Below are positions 21,697 through 33,065 of a stretch of DNA of 64,000 nucleotides, one piece after another. Source of the stretch: Vreelandella azerica (GTDB lineage Bacteria; Pseudomonadota; Gammaproteobacteria; Pseudomonadales; Halomonadaceae); the NCBI RefSeq assembly GCF_013112225.1, contig NZ_JABFHI010000003.1, positions 405,005 to 469,004 on the forward strand. The letters are read 5' to 3'. The notes beneath the pieces are model-generated. The model searched no databases, had not been told where the DNA came from, and saw only the letters and a program-made list of their open reading frames with translations. The stretch's first letter is position 1; the number at the start of each line of letters is the position of its first letter. The position numbers and the translations under genes are program-made.

Positions 21697-21752
21697 CGCT
21701 AAAATGCTCTCCGGCTTCGCTTTAACATGATCAACCCCTGGAAAACTGTTTA

Positions 21753-22571
21753 ATGTCTCAAGTTCCGCAGCACCGCGCGCGCAAACGTTTTGGCCAGAAC
21801 TTTCTACGCGACTCCGGTATTATCGGGCGCATCATCCGGGCAATTGGCCCGCGTGACCAGGACCGCCTGGTAGAAATCGGCCCTGGCCAGGGTGCGCTTA
21901 CCGAGCCGCTGCTGGAAGCGACCGGCAAGCTTGAGGTGATCGAGCTGGATCGCGACCTGATTCCCGGCCTGCGAGTCAAATTTTTCAACTACCCGCAGTT
22001 CGAGATCCATGAAGGCGACGCTCTGGCGTTTGATTTTGCTGCCCTGAAAGGCGACGGCCCGGCGCTACGGGTGGTGGGCAACCTGCCCTACAACATCTCC
22101 ACACCCCTGATTGTGCATTTACTGCAGGCGGAAAACGCCGTGGCAGATATGCACTTCATGCTGCAAAAGGAAGTGGTCGAGCGCTTGGCCGCCGAGCCGG
22201 GTGGGCCCGACTGGGGGCGGCTATCGGTCATGGCGCAATACTATTGCCAGGTAGAGCAGCTGTTTATCGTTCCACCGGAAGCCTTTGTGCCGCGCCCTAA
22301 GGTGGATTCTGCGATTGTCCGCCTCACACCGCATGCGCAAATCCCTCATCCCGCCGACGATACCGAACTGCTGTTTGCGCTGGTCAAGATGGCCTTTGGC
22401 CAGCGGCGTAAAACGCTGCGCAACAACTTCAAGGGCCGGGTCAGCGCCGAAACCCTGGAGGATATTGGCATCGACCCAGGGCGCCGTCCGCAGACCTTGA
22501 GCGTCGAGGAATATGTGCGGATTGCCAACCGGGTGGCGTGTGATGATGTAGCCCAAGGCGGTGAGTCGTGA
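21753..22571 (+). CDS. rsmA: 16S rRNA (adenine(1518)/(1519)-N6)-dimethyltransferase RsmA (KsgA)
   Basis: Dimethylates the two adjacent adenosines in the helix 45 loop of 16S rRNA late in 30S assembly. The 272-residue protein has RKRFGQNFLRD, the SAM-binding EIGPGQGALTEPLL, the catalytic NLPYNISTPL and QRRKTLRNNFKG. It starts 56 bp after pdxA and overlaps apaG by 4 bp (GTGA). Confidence 0.97.
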   Translation: MSQVPQHRARKRFGQNFLRDSGIIGRIIRAIGPRDQDRLVEIGPGQGALTEPLLEATGKLEVIELDRDLIPGLRVKFFNYPQFEIHEGDALAFDFAALKGDGPALRVVGNLPYNISTPLIVHLLQAENAVADMHFMLQKEVVERLAAEPGGPDWGRLSVMAQYYCQVEQLFIVPPEAFVPRPKVDSAIVRLTPHAQIPHPADDTELLFALVKMAFGQRRKTLRNNFKGRVSAETLEDIGIDPGRRPQTLSVEEYVRIANRVACDDVAQGGES

Positions 22572-22945
22572 GCGTACTTGATATCCATGTCTCTGTAGTG
22601 AGCCACTACCTGGCGGAAGAATCGAATGCTGCCCAGGGGCGCTATGTGTTCAGTTACCGTGTCACCCTGGATAATAAGAGCCCGCACAGCGTGCAGCTAC
22701 TGGCGCGCTATTGGAAGATCACCCAGGGTAGCGGTGAGCATCAGGAAGTACGTGGCAAGGGCGTGGTTGGCCAGCAGCCCCTGATTGGCCCGGGGCAGCG
22801 CTTTCGCTACACCAGCCGGGCGATTCTGCAGACGCCAGTGGGTACCATGGAAGGCGCCTATACCCTGCTGGATACGTCTACCCAGCGTTCTTTTGATGTT
22901 GAAATCGCTCCCTTTCGGCTGGCAACGCCGCTGGCGATTCACTGA
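22568..22945 (+). CDS. apaG: Co2+/Mg2+ efflux-associated protein ApaG
   Basis: A 125-residue single-domain protein with an immunoglobulin-like fold. Family hallmarks are FSYRVTLDN, VQLLARYWKIT, VRGKGVVGQQPLIGPG and TPVGTMEGAYTL. The biochemical role is unknown; the efflux label comes from a Salmonella mutant phenotype. It starts with GTG overlapping the rsmA stop and precedes apaH, as in E. coli. Confidence 0.95.
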   Translation: MSVLDIHVSVVSHYLAEESNAAQGRYVFSYRVTLDNKSPHSVQLLARYWKITQGSGEHQEVRGKGVVGQQPLIGPGQRFRYTSRAILQTPVGTMEGAYTLLDTSTQRSFDVEIAPFRLATPLAIH

Positions 22946-23003
22946 TTCTCTATCGCGCCCTTTCACACCCCTAGCAACTCACACCTAGCAACAAGGAGTC
23001 ATG

Positions 23004-23820
23004 ATGAGCACTTATGTGATCGGCGATCTTCACGGCTGTCATGCAGAGTTTGTCGCTTTGCTGGACAAGCTTGCCTTCAACCCGGCGCATGACCGCCTGT
23101 GGCTGGTGGGGGATCTGGTCAATCGCGGCCCGGGTTCGCTGGAATGCCTGCGTGAAGCGCGCCGACTGGGGAGTGCTGTCAGCTGCGTATTGGGCAATCA
23201 TGATTTTCACCTGCTGGTGGTAGCGCGCGGCAACGGCAAGCTGCGCAAAAAGGATACTCTGGAGGCAATTCTCGATGCCCCGGACCGTGAGCCACTGCTG
23301 GACTGGCTGCAGCAGCAATCGCTCAGCGTCAGAAAAGACGCGACCCTGATGGCCCATGCCGGCATTCTGCCACAGTGGTCACTTGCCAAGGCGGAGGCGC
23401 TGGGCAAGGAAGTGCAAACGGCGCTACGCAGTGAGCATTCAGGCGCCTTTCTGGCCGAGCTGTTTGGCGATCAGCCTGACCGTTGGCAGGATGGTCTGAA
23501 AGGCACGGATCGCCTGCGCTGCATTGTTAATGTGTTTACCCGAATGCGCTTTATCTCACCTCAGGGACGTCTGGATTTTGCGGCCAAGCAGGGCCTGGAA
23601 AGCGCACCGGAAGGTTATGCCCCCTGGTTCCAATACCCTCGTGAGGACAACGCCCACCTGCTGTTTGGCCACTGGGCGGCGCTGGAAGGGCGTACTCCTG
23701 GCGCACGTATCCAGGTGGATGCGCTGGACACCGGCTGCGCCTGGGGGAAGCCTGACGGCATTGAACCTGGAAAGCGGTGAACGTATCGCCGTGGCCAACC
23801 ATAATGTTGTCCGGCCATGA
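23004..23820 (+). CDS. apaH: Symmetrical bis(5'-nucleosyl)-tetraphosphatase ApaH (apparent C-terminal frameshift)
   Basis: Hydrolyses Ap4A and removes Np4 caps from RNA. Metallophosphatase motifs occur in order: GDLHGC, GDLVNRGPGSLECL, GNHDFHLL and AHAGILP. As read, the frame ends at 23780 with a non-family tail. The alternative frame gives LTALNLESGERIAV and stops at 23818-23820, overlapping the cca start (ATGA). The switch is at five G at 23743-23747: two more G give WGGSLTAL, or one fewer gives WGSLTAL. The start at 23004 has AAGGAG at better spacing than the ATG at 23001. Confidence 0.92.
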
Positions 23821-24980
23821 AGGGGTTTCGTTGCGATAACCGCCTGGCCGGGCTGGACGTTTATCGGGTAGGCGGCGCGGTTCGCGATGCACTGCTAGGC
23901 TGGCCAGTGTATGACAACGACTGGGTGGTGGTCGGCACGACGCCTGAGGAAATGCAGCGCCGTGGGTTCAAGCCGGTCGGGCGGGATTTTCCGGTCTTTC
24001 TACATCCGGATACGGCAGAGGAATACGCCCTGGCGCGTACAGAGCGCAAGTCCGGCCACGGCTATAGTGGTTTTGAAGTACATGCCAGCCCGAAGGTGAC
24101 CCTGGAAGAGGATCTGGGGCGCCGCGACCTGACGATCAATGCCATGGCTGAAGCCTCTGACGGCCAGATTTTTGACCCCTTCAATGGCCAGCAGGATCTG
24201 GTAGCCCGCCAGTTACGCCACGTCTCGGCGGCGTTCAGTGAAGACCCATTGCGAGTACTGCGCACCGCGCGTTTTCTGGCCCGCTATGCAAGCCGTGGTT
24301 TTCAGATTGCCGCAACCACGCTTGAGCTGATGACATGCGTTAGCAAAAGCGGTGAACTAACTCACCTGGCGGCGGAGCGCGTCTGGGTGGAAACCGAGAA
24401 AGCGCTGGGCGAGCCGTCCCCGCAGGTGTATTTCGAGGCTCTAGAACAGTGCAAGGCTCTGCCTGTCTGGTGGCCTGAGCTTGATGGTGACTCTCTGGCA
24501 CAAGGGCTAGCTGCCATGGCAGCAGTGCCAGAAACGGACGGGGTGGATACGAATGCTAGTCTGGCCCATTGGCGCTATGCGCGGCTGGTGTCGGGTTTGA
24601 CGGATCAGCAGCGTGACGCTTTGGCCGAACGGCTCAAACTGCCCAAGGCAGTGGCCCGGCTAGCCGCTCAGGTGGCGCTGACCCAGGCTTATCTGAGTCA
24701 TTGGCAGCCATCTTCTCCCACTGCAGAGTCGGTGCTGGCCTGGCTAAACCAGCTGGATGCCTGGCGCAAGCCTGAACAGGTGGAAGTCCAGTTGGCGCTG
24801 GTGACGCAGCTGGCATCGGAACGCTTGGCGACGGTGCTGCGTCAGGCCTGGAAAGACGCCGCTGCCATCAACCCCAAAGCGCTCGTAGACCAGGGGCTTA
24901 AAGGTGCTGAGATTGGCCGGGCGCTAGAAACCCAACGCCAGCAAGCGATTGCCGATAGCCTAACTGATGAAGGCGTCTAG
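23817..24980 (+). CDS. cca: CCA tRNA nucleotidyltransferase
   Basis: Builds or repairs the 3' CCA end of tRNAs. The class II nucleotidyltransferase head is clear: YRVGGAVRDALLG, the catalytic DND in PVYDNDWVVVG, and GRRDLTINAMA. The product is 387 residues. The C-terminal half lacks a recognisable HD phosphohydrolase motif (the aligned stretch reads LAHWRYARL), unlike E. coli Cca, so repair phosphatase activity is probably missing. The start overlaps the inferred true apaH stop by 4 bp. It is convergent with folK, overlapping 4 bp. Confidence 0.94.
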   Translation: MKGFRCDNRLAGLDVYRVGGAVRDALLGWPVYDNDWVVVGTTPEEMQRRGFKPVGRDFPVFLHPDTAEEYALARTERKSGHGYSGFEVHASPKVTLEEDLGRRDLTINAMAEASDGQIFDPFNGQQDLVARQLRHVSAAFSEDPLRVLRTARFLARYASRGFQIAATTLELMTCVSKSGELTHLAAERVWVETEKALGEPSPQVYFEALEQCKALPVWWPELDGDSLAQGLAAMAAVPETDGVDTNASLAHWRYARLVSGLTDQQRDALAERLKLPKAVARLAAQVALTQAYLSHWQPSSPTAESVLAWLNQLDAWRKPEQVEVQLALVTQLASERLATVLRQAWKDAAAINPKALVDQGLKGAEIGRALETQRQQAIADSLTDEGV

Positions 24981-25522
24981 CGAGCTGCTGCGTAGGCAAT
25001 AGGCCGGTCAGCCTGAGAAATCAACTGACCGCGCCAAGTAAAATCTACTGCCCACAGGCGCTGCTTGCCAAGATCAAACTGCGCCCATAGCTCGGCATAG
25101 GGTGTGCCACAGCTCGGATGGCGTTGATCGGGCAGTAATTCCGCCAGCGGCTGGAGCACAAAGGCGTTATGGGTAACTTCCGCTCTGGGCAGCAAAATAC
25201 CATCGACCACTCCTTGCTGGTCGCCTACCGTCAGCAGATCGATATCCAGGGCGCGGGGGCTGAACTTGGGGGTGTCCGGGCGTCGCCCATGACGGGTTTC
25301 CAGCGCCTTGGCCCAGGTCTGAATGTCACCCGGCGACCAGTCGCTATTTAAAGCGACCACCAGATTGTAAAAATTGCGGGCATCCTTGAAACCTACCGGT
25401 TCACTTTCAAACACACGGGAAACCTGCAGGTCGCCAAAGGTGCCATGCAGTGCATCCAGGCATAGCCGGATATGTTCGATGGGGGCGATATTGCTGCCCA
25501 GGCTCAGGGTAATCAATGCCAT
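24977..25522 (-). CDS. folK: 2-amino-4-hydroxy-6-hydroxymethyldihydropteridine pyrophosphokinase
   Basis: Transfers pyrophosphate from ATP to 6-hydroxymethyl-dihydropterin in folate synthesis. The 181-residue protein has SLGSNI at the N-terminus, ESEPVGFKDARNFYNLVV, and the signature FSPRALDIDLL. It lies 2 bp downstream of folB, the preceding pathway enzyme, so co-transcription is expected. Confidence 0.96.
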   Translation of the reverse strand: MALITLSLGSNIAPIEHIRLCLDALHGTFGDLQVSRVFESEPVGFKDARNFYNLVVALNSDWSPGDIQTWAKALETRHGRRPDTPKFSPRALDIDLLTVGDQQGVVDGILLPRAEVTHNAFVLQPLAELLPDQRHPSCGTPYAELWAQFDLGKQRLWAVDFTWRGQLISQADRPIAYAAAR

Positions 25523-25524
25523 CG

Positions 25525-25878
25525 TCAGGCCTCACCGCGGATGATGGTCAGCCCGACACTCTGTGCTGCTGCCACGGCACCTGGCTTGCGCACCGTTAGT
25601 TTGACACGGCCGATCGGGAATTCATGGCGCAGGGTGTCCAGCAGCTGTTCGGCAAAGGTTTCAATCAGGGCGAACTGATGCTCGTCGGCAAAGTGCTGGA
25701 TGCGCTGGGAAATAGCCGCGTAATCCAGGGTCAGGCTGACATCGTCACTGGCCGCTGCCGGGCGGATATCCGTGGACATTTCCAGATCCAGGCTCAATGA
25801 CTGATGAAGGGTACGCTCCCAGTCATATACGCCAATGATGGTATCGACCTTGAGCGCTTCAATAAAAATACAGTCCAT
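25525..25878 (-). CDS. folB: Dihydroneopterin aldolase/epimerase
   Basis: Cleaves dihydroneopterin to 6-hydroxymethyl-dihydropterin. The 117-residue protein begins DCIFIEALKVDTIIGVYDWER, a typical FolB start with the active-site glutamate of IGVYDWE. It ends with the lysine-bearing LTVRKPGAV. The start at 25878 has GGGGAG close upstream; longer in-frame starts to 25929 lack a site. Confidence 0.94.
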   Translation of the reverse strand: MDCIFIEALKVDTIIGVYDWERTLHQSLSLDLEMSTDIRPAAASDDVSLTLDYAAISQRIQHFADEHQFALIETFAEQLLDTLRHEFPIGRVKLTVRKPGAVAAAQSVGLTIIRGEA

Positions 25879-25968
25879 AAACTCCCCCTGCAGTGAGCCG
25901 GAATTGTACTTGAGCCACTGATTAAACAACAGCCACCCAGGTCGGAAAACGCCGCGCAGACGTCGTTT

Positions 25969-27026
25969 TCAGGAAGTCTGAGTGGCACTGGGCTCACGCA
26001 GCTGATCAAGCGGCCAGCGCGGCGTTGCTTGCATTTGCCCAGGGGCATCGCGTTCGCCGGCGACCAGGCGTTGCGCGCCGACGTAGGCAATCATGGCGCC
26101 GTTATCGGTGCAGAAGCGCCCGCGGGGGTAGTAGGCCTTGGCGTTGCGTTTTTCACATTCCACGGCCAGGCGTTCGCGCAGTCGGGTGTTGGCGCTGACC
26201 CCGCCAGCCATGACGATGCGCTTCAGGCTGGTCTGGTCCAGCGCACGGCGGCATTTGATGACCAGGGTATCGGCCACGGCTTCCTCAAAGGCGCGGGCCA
26301 CATCAGCGCGGGCCTGCTCATCCAGAGCGCCTTTTGATTGCAGGTCGCGGATGGCGGTCAGGGTATGGGTTTTCAGTCCGGAAAAGCTGAAATCAAGCCC
26401 AGGCCGGTCGGTCATCGGGCGTGGGAAGCGCATGCGTTTGGGGTTGCCCTGTTCGGCGAGCCTGGCCACGTGGGGGCCGCCGGGGTAGGGCAGGCCGAGC
26501 ATCTTGGCCGCCTTGTCAAAGGCTTCGCCAGCAGCGTCATCTACGGATTCCCCCAGCAGCTGATACTGGCCAATACCTTCAACACTGACCAACTGGGTGT
26601 GGCCCCGGAGACCAGCAGGGCAACAAACGGAAACGCGGGGGCGTCGTCTTCGAGCATGGGGGCGAGCAGGTGGCCTTCCATGTGATGAACGCCCAGCACG
26701 GGTATATCCAGTGCGCGGGCCATGCCGTGAGCCGTGGCCGCGCCCACCATCAGCGCCCCCACAAGGCCAGGCCCTGCGGTGTAGGCGATGCCGTCAAGCT
26801 CCTGACGCGTCATGTTGGCCTTGGTCAGTACCTCTTCTACCAGCGGTAAAAGCTTGCGGGTGTGGTCCCGTGAAGCTAGTTCCGGCACTACACCGCCATA
26901 CTCAGCGTGCATCTCCATCTGGCTATAGAGGGCGTCGGCCAACAAGCCTTGGCCCCCGCTGTGGGCGGTGTCATAAATGGCTACGCCGGTTTCATCACAG
27001 GATGTTTCGATGCCGAGTACACGCAT
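25969..27026 (-). CDS. tsaD: tRNA N6-threonylcarbamoyladenosine synthase catalytic subunit TsaD (apparent frameshift)
   Basis: With TsaB and TsaE, it transfers threonylcarbamoyl to A37 of ANN-decoding tRNAs. It starts [19 protein letters not shown] and has metal-binding His residues in [18 protein letters not shown], and [13 protein letters not shown]. The frame breaks at four C at 26603-26606; one more base restores [17 protein letters not shown], the conserved metal-site region, and a protein of about 352 residues. The gene is essential in most gammaproteobacteria, which argues strongly for sequence error. It is divergent from rpsU, the classical arrangement. Confidence 0.93.
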
Positions 27027-27178
27027 GGGAGCTTCCTGACATTGTCGGGATAAAAATGAGAGTTAAGGGCATGAAAACCAGACATAAACGCGATGGCGGC
27101 TTGCCCTGCAATGGCCGCTATAATACCAGCTGAGCAGGTTTTTGTATGCGGGCAGCCAGGCTTTCGGGTGGGGATTGT

Positions 27179-27207
27179 TTGCAAAGCGTTGGATTCACCA
27201 CTAAACT
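27179..27207 (+). promoter_or_regulatory. Predicted promoter of the rpsU-dnaG-rpoD transcript
   Basis: TTGCAA (27179-27184) and TAAACT (27202-27207) are separated by 17 bp, with rpsU starting 118 bp downstream. The match is moderate; other promoters may exist in the 299-bp tsaD-rpsU region, which otherwise holds no gene. Confidence 0.45.
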
Positions 27208-27325
27208 ATTGTGCGCTGTAAAAACAGGTCCGTATAGGCTAGGTAAAGTAATCAATGTGCATTGCCGGTCTGGCTATCTTACGGGCTATTCGAACTCAAG
27301 ACTCCTTAAGGTAGGTGAGTGCTTA

Positions 27326-27541
27326 ATGCCTTCTGTAAAAGTACGTGATAACGAGCCGTTTGACGTCGCCTTGCGTCGTTTCAAGCGTTCTTGCGAAAAA
27401 GCCGGTGTTCTCTCTGAAGTCCGTCGTCGTGAGAACTACGAAAAGCCGACTGCTGAACGCAAGCGCAAAGCGGCAGCTGCCGTGAAGCGTCACGCGAAGA
27501 AGCTTCAGCGTGAGCGTAAGCGTTTCGAACGTCTCTATTGA
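27326..27541 (+). CDS. rpsU: 30S ribosomal protein S21
   Basis: Small basic protein of the 30S subunit needed for initiation on natural mRNAs. The 71 residues start [20 protein letters not shown] and end in a Lys/Arg-rich helix, matching bS21 length and sequence. It is the first gene of the macromolecular-synthesis operon with dnaG and rpoD. Confidence 0.98.
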   Translation: MPSVKVRDNEPFDVALRRFKRSCEKAGVLSEVRRRENYEKPTAERKRKAAAAVKRHAKKLQRERKRFERLY

Positions 27542-27590
27542 TCCGTACCGGAAGCGCTTTCTTTTCAGAAAGTTCTTCTAGAAGGATGCC

Positions 27591-27627
27591 AAGCGGCTAC
27601 CACTGCGGTGGCCGCTTGTTTTCGTTT
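27591..27627 (+). terminator. Terminator/attenuator between rpsU and dnaG
   Basis: An 11-bp stem (27591-27601 with 27607-27617, one T-G pair) with a 5-nt loop is followed by GTTTTCGTTTT. In E. coli a terminator at this place lets far more rpsU than dnaG be made; the same role is inferred here. Confidence 0.85.
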
Positions 27628-27748
27628 TGACAGATGTCCGGTTAACGCCTTCATGATAGACAGATAATGACGGTGGGTGTTACCCAGACAGCTGAACAAG
27701 CCAGTTTCTCGGAAGCTGTGCATCGACCCAGCGAGTATCCGCGTTTCT

Positions 27749-29557
27749 ATGGCAGGCCAGATTCCTCAACGCTTTATCGATGATTTGTTGAGCCGCGTCG
27801 ACGTGGTCGAAGTGGTAGGCGAGCGTGTGCAGCTTAAAAAGTCCGGTCGTAATTATTCTGGCCTTTGCCCTTTCCATCAGGAAAAGTCACCGTCTTTTAC
27901 GGTTAGCGCTGATAAACAGTTCTATCATTGTTTTGGCTGTGGTGCTCATGGCAGTGCGCTGCGCTTTCTAATGGAATACGACAAGCTGCCCTTTCCGGAA
28001 GCGGTTGAGCAATTGGCCGGGCGGCTTGGGCTGGAGGTGCCGCGGGAAGGTGTTGATGACCCCAGGGCCAGGGAGCGTGAGAAAAAACGTGACCAGGGCG
28101 TGAATTTGCTGGAACTGGCGGCGCGCTTTTATCGCGAGCGGATGGCCATGCAGGAGGGCCAGGCCGCCCACGCCTATCTGGATCAGCGCGGTTTATCGCC
28201 AGAGGTGGTGAAAACCTATGGCGTGGGCTACGCTCCAGCAGGTTGGGATGCGCTTAAAAAGCATTTGTCCGAACGGGGTGTCAGTGAAGCTGTGCAGATT
28301 GAGTACGGTCTACTGATTCACCATGAGTCTTCTGGCCGCACCTATGATCGCTTTCGTGACCGGGTGATGTTTCCAATTCGTGATCTGCGCGGGCGCACCA
28401 TTGCTTTTGGCGGCCGGGTGTTGGGCGATGCCAAACCCAAGTATCTGAACTCGCCGGAAACGCCGGTCTTTCACAAGGGGCGCGAGCTATACGGCCTTTA
28501 TGAGGCCCGTCAGGCGCCGGAAAAGCTGGAACAGTTGGTGCTGGTGGAAGGCTATATGGACGTGGTAGCGCTGGCCCAGTTCGGTATTCGCAATGCGGTG
28601 GCGACTCTGGGAACGGCAACAACGGAAGATCACCTCAGACGGCTGTTTCGCATGGTTAGCCGGGTGGTGTTCTGTTTTGACGGTGACCGAGCCGGGCGCC
28701 AGGCGGCCAGCCGCGCACTGGAAACGGTGATGCCGCAGATGATTGATGGCCGTGAGGCGCGGTTTCTGTTTCTGCCGGAAGGCGACGACCCGGATGATCT
28801 GGTGCGTCGCGAAGGCGCACAGGCCTTCAAGGATCGCGTGACCTGCGCCATGCCGCTGTCAGAGTTTCTGTTTGAACAGGCCGCCCAAGGGCGTGACCTG
28901 AATGCCGTTGAAGGACGCGAGCGTTTTGCCAGCCAGGTATTGGCAGCGCTGAGTAAGGTGCCTGAAGGCATGCTTCGTTCCCTGCTGTTTGAAGAGTTGT
29001 CGCGGCGTAGTGGGCTTAAGGAAGCTCAGCTGAACGCCTTGCTTCAGCAACAGGAAGCGCGTCGTTTACCTGCGGCGGGCCAGCCAGCCTCTAGTGCTAC
29101 ACCTGAAAGTGAGCCAGCACAAACGGCAGCTGCGCCCTTGTCAGGTGCACGGCGGCGAGGCGTCTTGTCATCCATTGAGCGAGTGATTCAGCTATTGCTG
29201 CATGAGCCGACGCTGGTGGATGTCGTCGACGAATCGCTTGAATGGTTGCCGGATGATGAAGAAGGCAGTCTGTGCAGAGAACTGATTGTGCTCTTGCGGG
29301 CCGGCCGCTTTCGTAGCCCGCAAGTCGTGTTGGCGCACTTTCAGGGCAGCACCCAGGGGCAGTGGTTGACCTCGCTGGCGCAGCAGGAGCTACTGATGCC
29401 TCGTGAAGCGCGCAAGGCTGAGGTGGAAGGTATCATTGAGCACTTGCAGCAGGCGCAGCGCAAGCGCTCGCCGGAGCAGGAATATGCGGCGCTGATTGAT
29501 CAGGAGCGGGCCGGAAAAAGCTGGACGGTGAGCAGCGCAAGCGCCTTGCGCAGTTGA
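27749..29557 (+). CDS. dnaG: DNA primase
   Basis: Makes RNA primers at the replication fork. From MAGQIPQRFIDDLL (start 27749, 602 residues) it has the N-terminal zinc-binding domain with CPFH and HCFGCG, the catalytic RNA polymerase core, a TOPRIM domain around LVEGYMDVVAL and CFDGDRAGR, and a C-terminal DnaB-binding helical domain. An in-frame extension to 27677 is not part of the family. It lies in the rpsU-dnaG-rpoD order. Confidence 0.97.
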   Translation: MAGQIPQRFIDDLLSRVDVVEVVGERVQLKKSGRNYSGLCPFHQEKSPSFTVSADKQFYHCFGCGAHGSALRFLMEYDKLPFPEAVEQLAGRLGLEVPREGVDDPRAREREKKRDQGVNLLELAARFYRERMAMQEGQAAHAYLDQRGLSPEVVKTYGVGYAPAGWDALKKHLSERGVSEAVQIEYGLLIHHESSGRTYDRFRDRVMFPIRDLRGRTIAFGGRVLGDAKPKYLNSPETPVFHKGRELYGLYEARQAPEKLEQLVLVEGYMDVVALAQFGIRNAVATLGTATTEDHLRRLFRMVSRVVFCFDGDRAGRQAASRALETVMPQMIDGREARFLFLPEGDDPDDLVRREGAQAFKDRVTCAMPLSEFLFEQAAQGRDLNAVEGRERFASQVLAALSKVPEGMLRSLLFEELSRRSGLKEAQLNALLQQQEARRLPAAGQPASSATPESEPAQTAAAPLSGARRRGVLSSIERVIQLLLHEPTLVDVVDESLEWLPDDEEGSLCRELIVLLRAGRFRSPQVVLAHFQGSTQGQWLTSLAQQELLMPREARKAEVEGIIEHLQQAQRKRSPEQEYAALIDQERAGKSWTVSSASALRS

Positions 29558-29797
29558 TCAGGAGCTGACCCAGCGCTAGGGAAAGGTAAGCGGGGTTGAA
29601 TTCCCCGGAAATATCACCACATAAAGGTTATGTCGAAAGGCACTGGCCGAACAGAACAAACTAACACACCTGAAACACCGCGCAAATATACCAAGCTGGA
29701 AAAATACCCATTGCTAACGCTATACTGTTTGGCTTGTTGGATGTAAGACGTCCAGCGTTTCAGGTGCTTCATTCTTCTTCGTCGAGATAGGGTTTCT

Positions 29798-31648
29798 ATG
29801 GCTGGAAATGCGCAGCAGCAGTCACGTCTGAAGGAGTTGATCGCGCGGGGTAAGGAGCAAGGCTTCCTGACCTACGCTGAGGTCAACGACCATCTACCCG
29901 AGGATATCGCTGATCCGGATCAAGTGGAAGACATCATCGGCATGATCAACGACATGGGAATCAGTGTCGTTGAAGAAGCGCCAGATGAAGACACCTTGAT
30001 GATGTCGGATCACTCCACGGATGAATCCGCTGCTGAAGAAGCAGTGGCAGCCTTGGCTGCAGTGGAAAGCGATGTTGGCCGAACCACTGACCCAGTGCGC
30101 ATGTACATGCGCGAAATGGGTACGGTTGAGCTTCTGACCCGTGAAGGCGAGATCGAAATTGCCAAGCGTATCGAAGAAGGCACCCGCGAAGTCATGTCGG
30201 CACTGGCCTATCTGCCCGGCGCCGTGGCATCGATTCTGGATGCCTATGATGCGACTCAGGATGAGGAAGCGCCGGGACGTCTTTCCGACCTGTTCTCGGG
30301 TTTTATCGATCCCGATGAGGGTATCCCCGGTGTCGCCGAGGCTGAAGTGATTGAAGAGCCGGAGGTTGACCCCGAGCTTAACGATACGGATGTTGATGCT
30401 GACGACGACGAAGAAGATTCGACCGCCAACGAGGGTGGCCCGGACCCTGAAGAAGCGCGGGCGCGTTTTGAACAAATTCGTGAACAGAATGCCGCCGTTG
30501 AGGCTGCTTCTGCTAAGCATGGCAGTGGCAGCCCGGAGCTGAAAGCCGAGCAGGCGCGTCTGGCGGAGCTGTTCTCGCCGATCAAGCTGGTGCCCAAGCA
30601 TTTCGAGCGTTTGGTCGGTCAGGTGCGTATCAGCGTCGAGCAGGTGCGTGCCCAGGAAAAGACCATCATGCAGCTATGCGTGAAGAAAGCCAAGGTGCCG
30701 CGCAAGACGTTTATCAAGTCGTTCCCGGGGCATGAATCACGCAGGGCATGGCTGGATGATTTTCAGGAAGCTTTCCCCAAGTATGCCGATCGCCTGGAGC
30801 CGCTACGCGCCGATATCGCCCGCTCCCAGCGCAAGATTGCCTTTGAAGAAAATATGGTTCAGCTCAATGTGGGCGAACTCAAAGAGGTGAATCGCAAGCT
30901 TTCTATCGGTGAAGCGAAGGCGCGTCGTGCCAAGAAGGAGATGGTCGAGGCCAACCTGCGTCTGGTGATTTCCATCGCCAAGAAGTATACCAATCGCGGC
31001 CTGCAGTTCCTGGATCTGATTCAGGAAGGCAACATTGGCTTGATGAAGGCTGTCGACAAGTTCGAATATCGCCGAGGCTACAAGTTCTCGACCTATGCGA
31101 CCTGGTGGATCCGTCAGGCGATTACCCGCTCGATTGCCGACCAGGCACGTACAATCCGTATTCCGGTACACATGATTGAGACCATCAACAAACTCAATCG
31201 TGTTTCTCGCCAGATGCTGCAGGAAATGGGCCGTGAGCCGACACCTGAAGAGCTGGGTGAGCGTCTGGAAATGCCGGAAGACAAGGTTCGCAAGGTGCTC
31301 AAGATCGCCAAGGAACCGATCTCGATGGAAACACCGATTGGTGATGATGACGATTCACACCTAGGTGATTTCATCGAAGACAGCTCCATGCTGTTGCCGA
31401 TTGATATGGCCACTGGCGAAGGGTTGGTTGAAGCCACCCGCAATGTTCTTGGCGGGCTGACCGCACGAGAAGCCAAGGTGCTGCGTATGCGTTTCGGTAT
31501 TGATATGAATACCGACCACACCCTGGAAGAGGTGGGCAAGCAGTTTGACGTTACCCGGGAACGGATTCGCCAGATTGAAGCTAAGGCGCTACGCAAATTG
31601 CGTCACCCCAGCCGCTCGGAGCCGCTCCGCTCATTCCTTGATGAGTAA
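29798..31648 (+). CDS. rpoD: RNA polymerase housekeeping sigma factor RpoD (sigma-70)
   Basis: Primary sigma factor. The 616-residue protein has region 1.1 at the N-terminus, an acidic spacer with DDDEED repeats, region 1.2 ([22 protein letters not shown]), the non-conserved region, region 2 ([34 protein letters not shown]), region 3 and region 4 ([18 protein letters not shown]). The 240-bp gap after dnaG contains a short GGGG/CCCC hairpin and probably an rpoD promoter near TATACT at 29721-29726, without a clear -35. Confidence 0.98.
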   Translation: MAGNAQQQSRLKELIARGKEQGFLTYAEVNDHLPEDIADPDQVEDIIGMINDMGISVVEEAPDEDTLMMSDHSTDESAAEEAVAALAAVESDVGRTTDPVRMYMREMGTVELLTREGEIEIAKRIEEGTREVMSALAYLPGAVASILDAYDATQDEEAPGRLSDLFSGFIDPDEGIPGVAEAEVIEEPEVDPELNDTDVDADDDEEDSTANEGGPDPEEARARFEQIREQNAAVEAASAKHGSGSPELKAEQARLAELFSPIKLVPKHFERLVGQVRISVEQVRAQEKTIMQLCVKKAKVPRKTFIKSFPGHESRRAWLDDFQEAFPKYADRLEPLRADIARSQRKIAFEENMVQLNVGELKEVNRKLSIGEAKARRAKKEMVEANLRLVISIAKKYTNRGLQFLDLIQEGNIGLMKAVDKFEYRRGYKFSTYATWWIRQAITRSIADQARTIRIPVHMIETINKLNRVSRQMLQEMGREPTPEELGERLEMPEDKVRKVLKIAKEPISMETPIGDDDDSHLGDFIEDSSMLLPIDMATGEGLVEATRNVLGGLTAREAKVLRMRFGIDMNTDHTLEEVGKQFDVTRERIRQIEAKALRKLRHPSRSEPLRSFLDE

Positions 31649-31700
31649 GGTGATGTGGTGCCGGTGGTTGAGTTGTAGAAACCGCCAAGTGTACTGGTAA

Positions 31701-32954
<1,254 letters not shown>

Positions 32955-33065
32955 GTATGATGGTGACATCATAACCTGGCGCCCGTAAGGGCGTAGGATG
33001 CCCGGTGCGGCCTTGGTGGTTGCAGCCGGGCAAGGATCCCAGAGCCTGTTGTCAGGAGCGTGCCT

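Noticed and set aside
26541..26606. Programmed ribosomal frameshift in tsaD
   Set aside because: No slippery heptamer or pseudoknot is evident, the break falls in a plain C run, and many unrelated genes in the window show the same defect.
29894..30601. 235-codon open frame antisense to rpoD
   Set aside because: It mirrors the acidic low-complexity part of RpoD and shows no protein features of its own.
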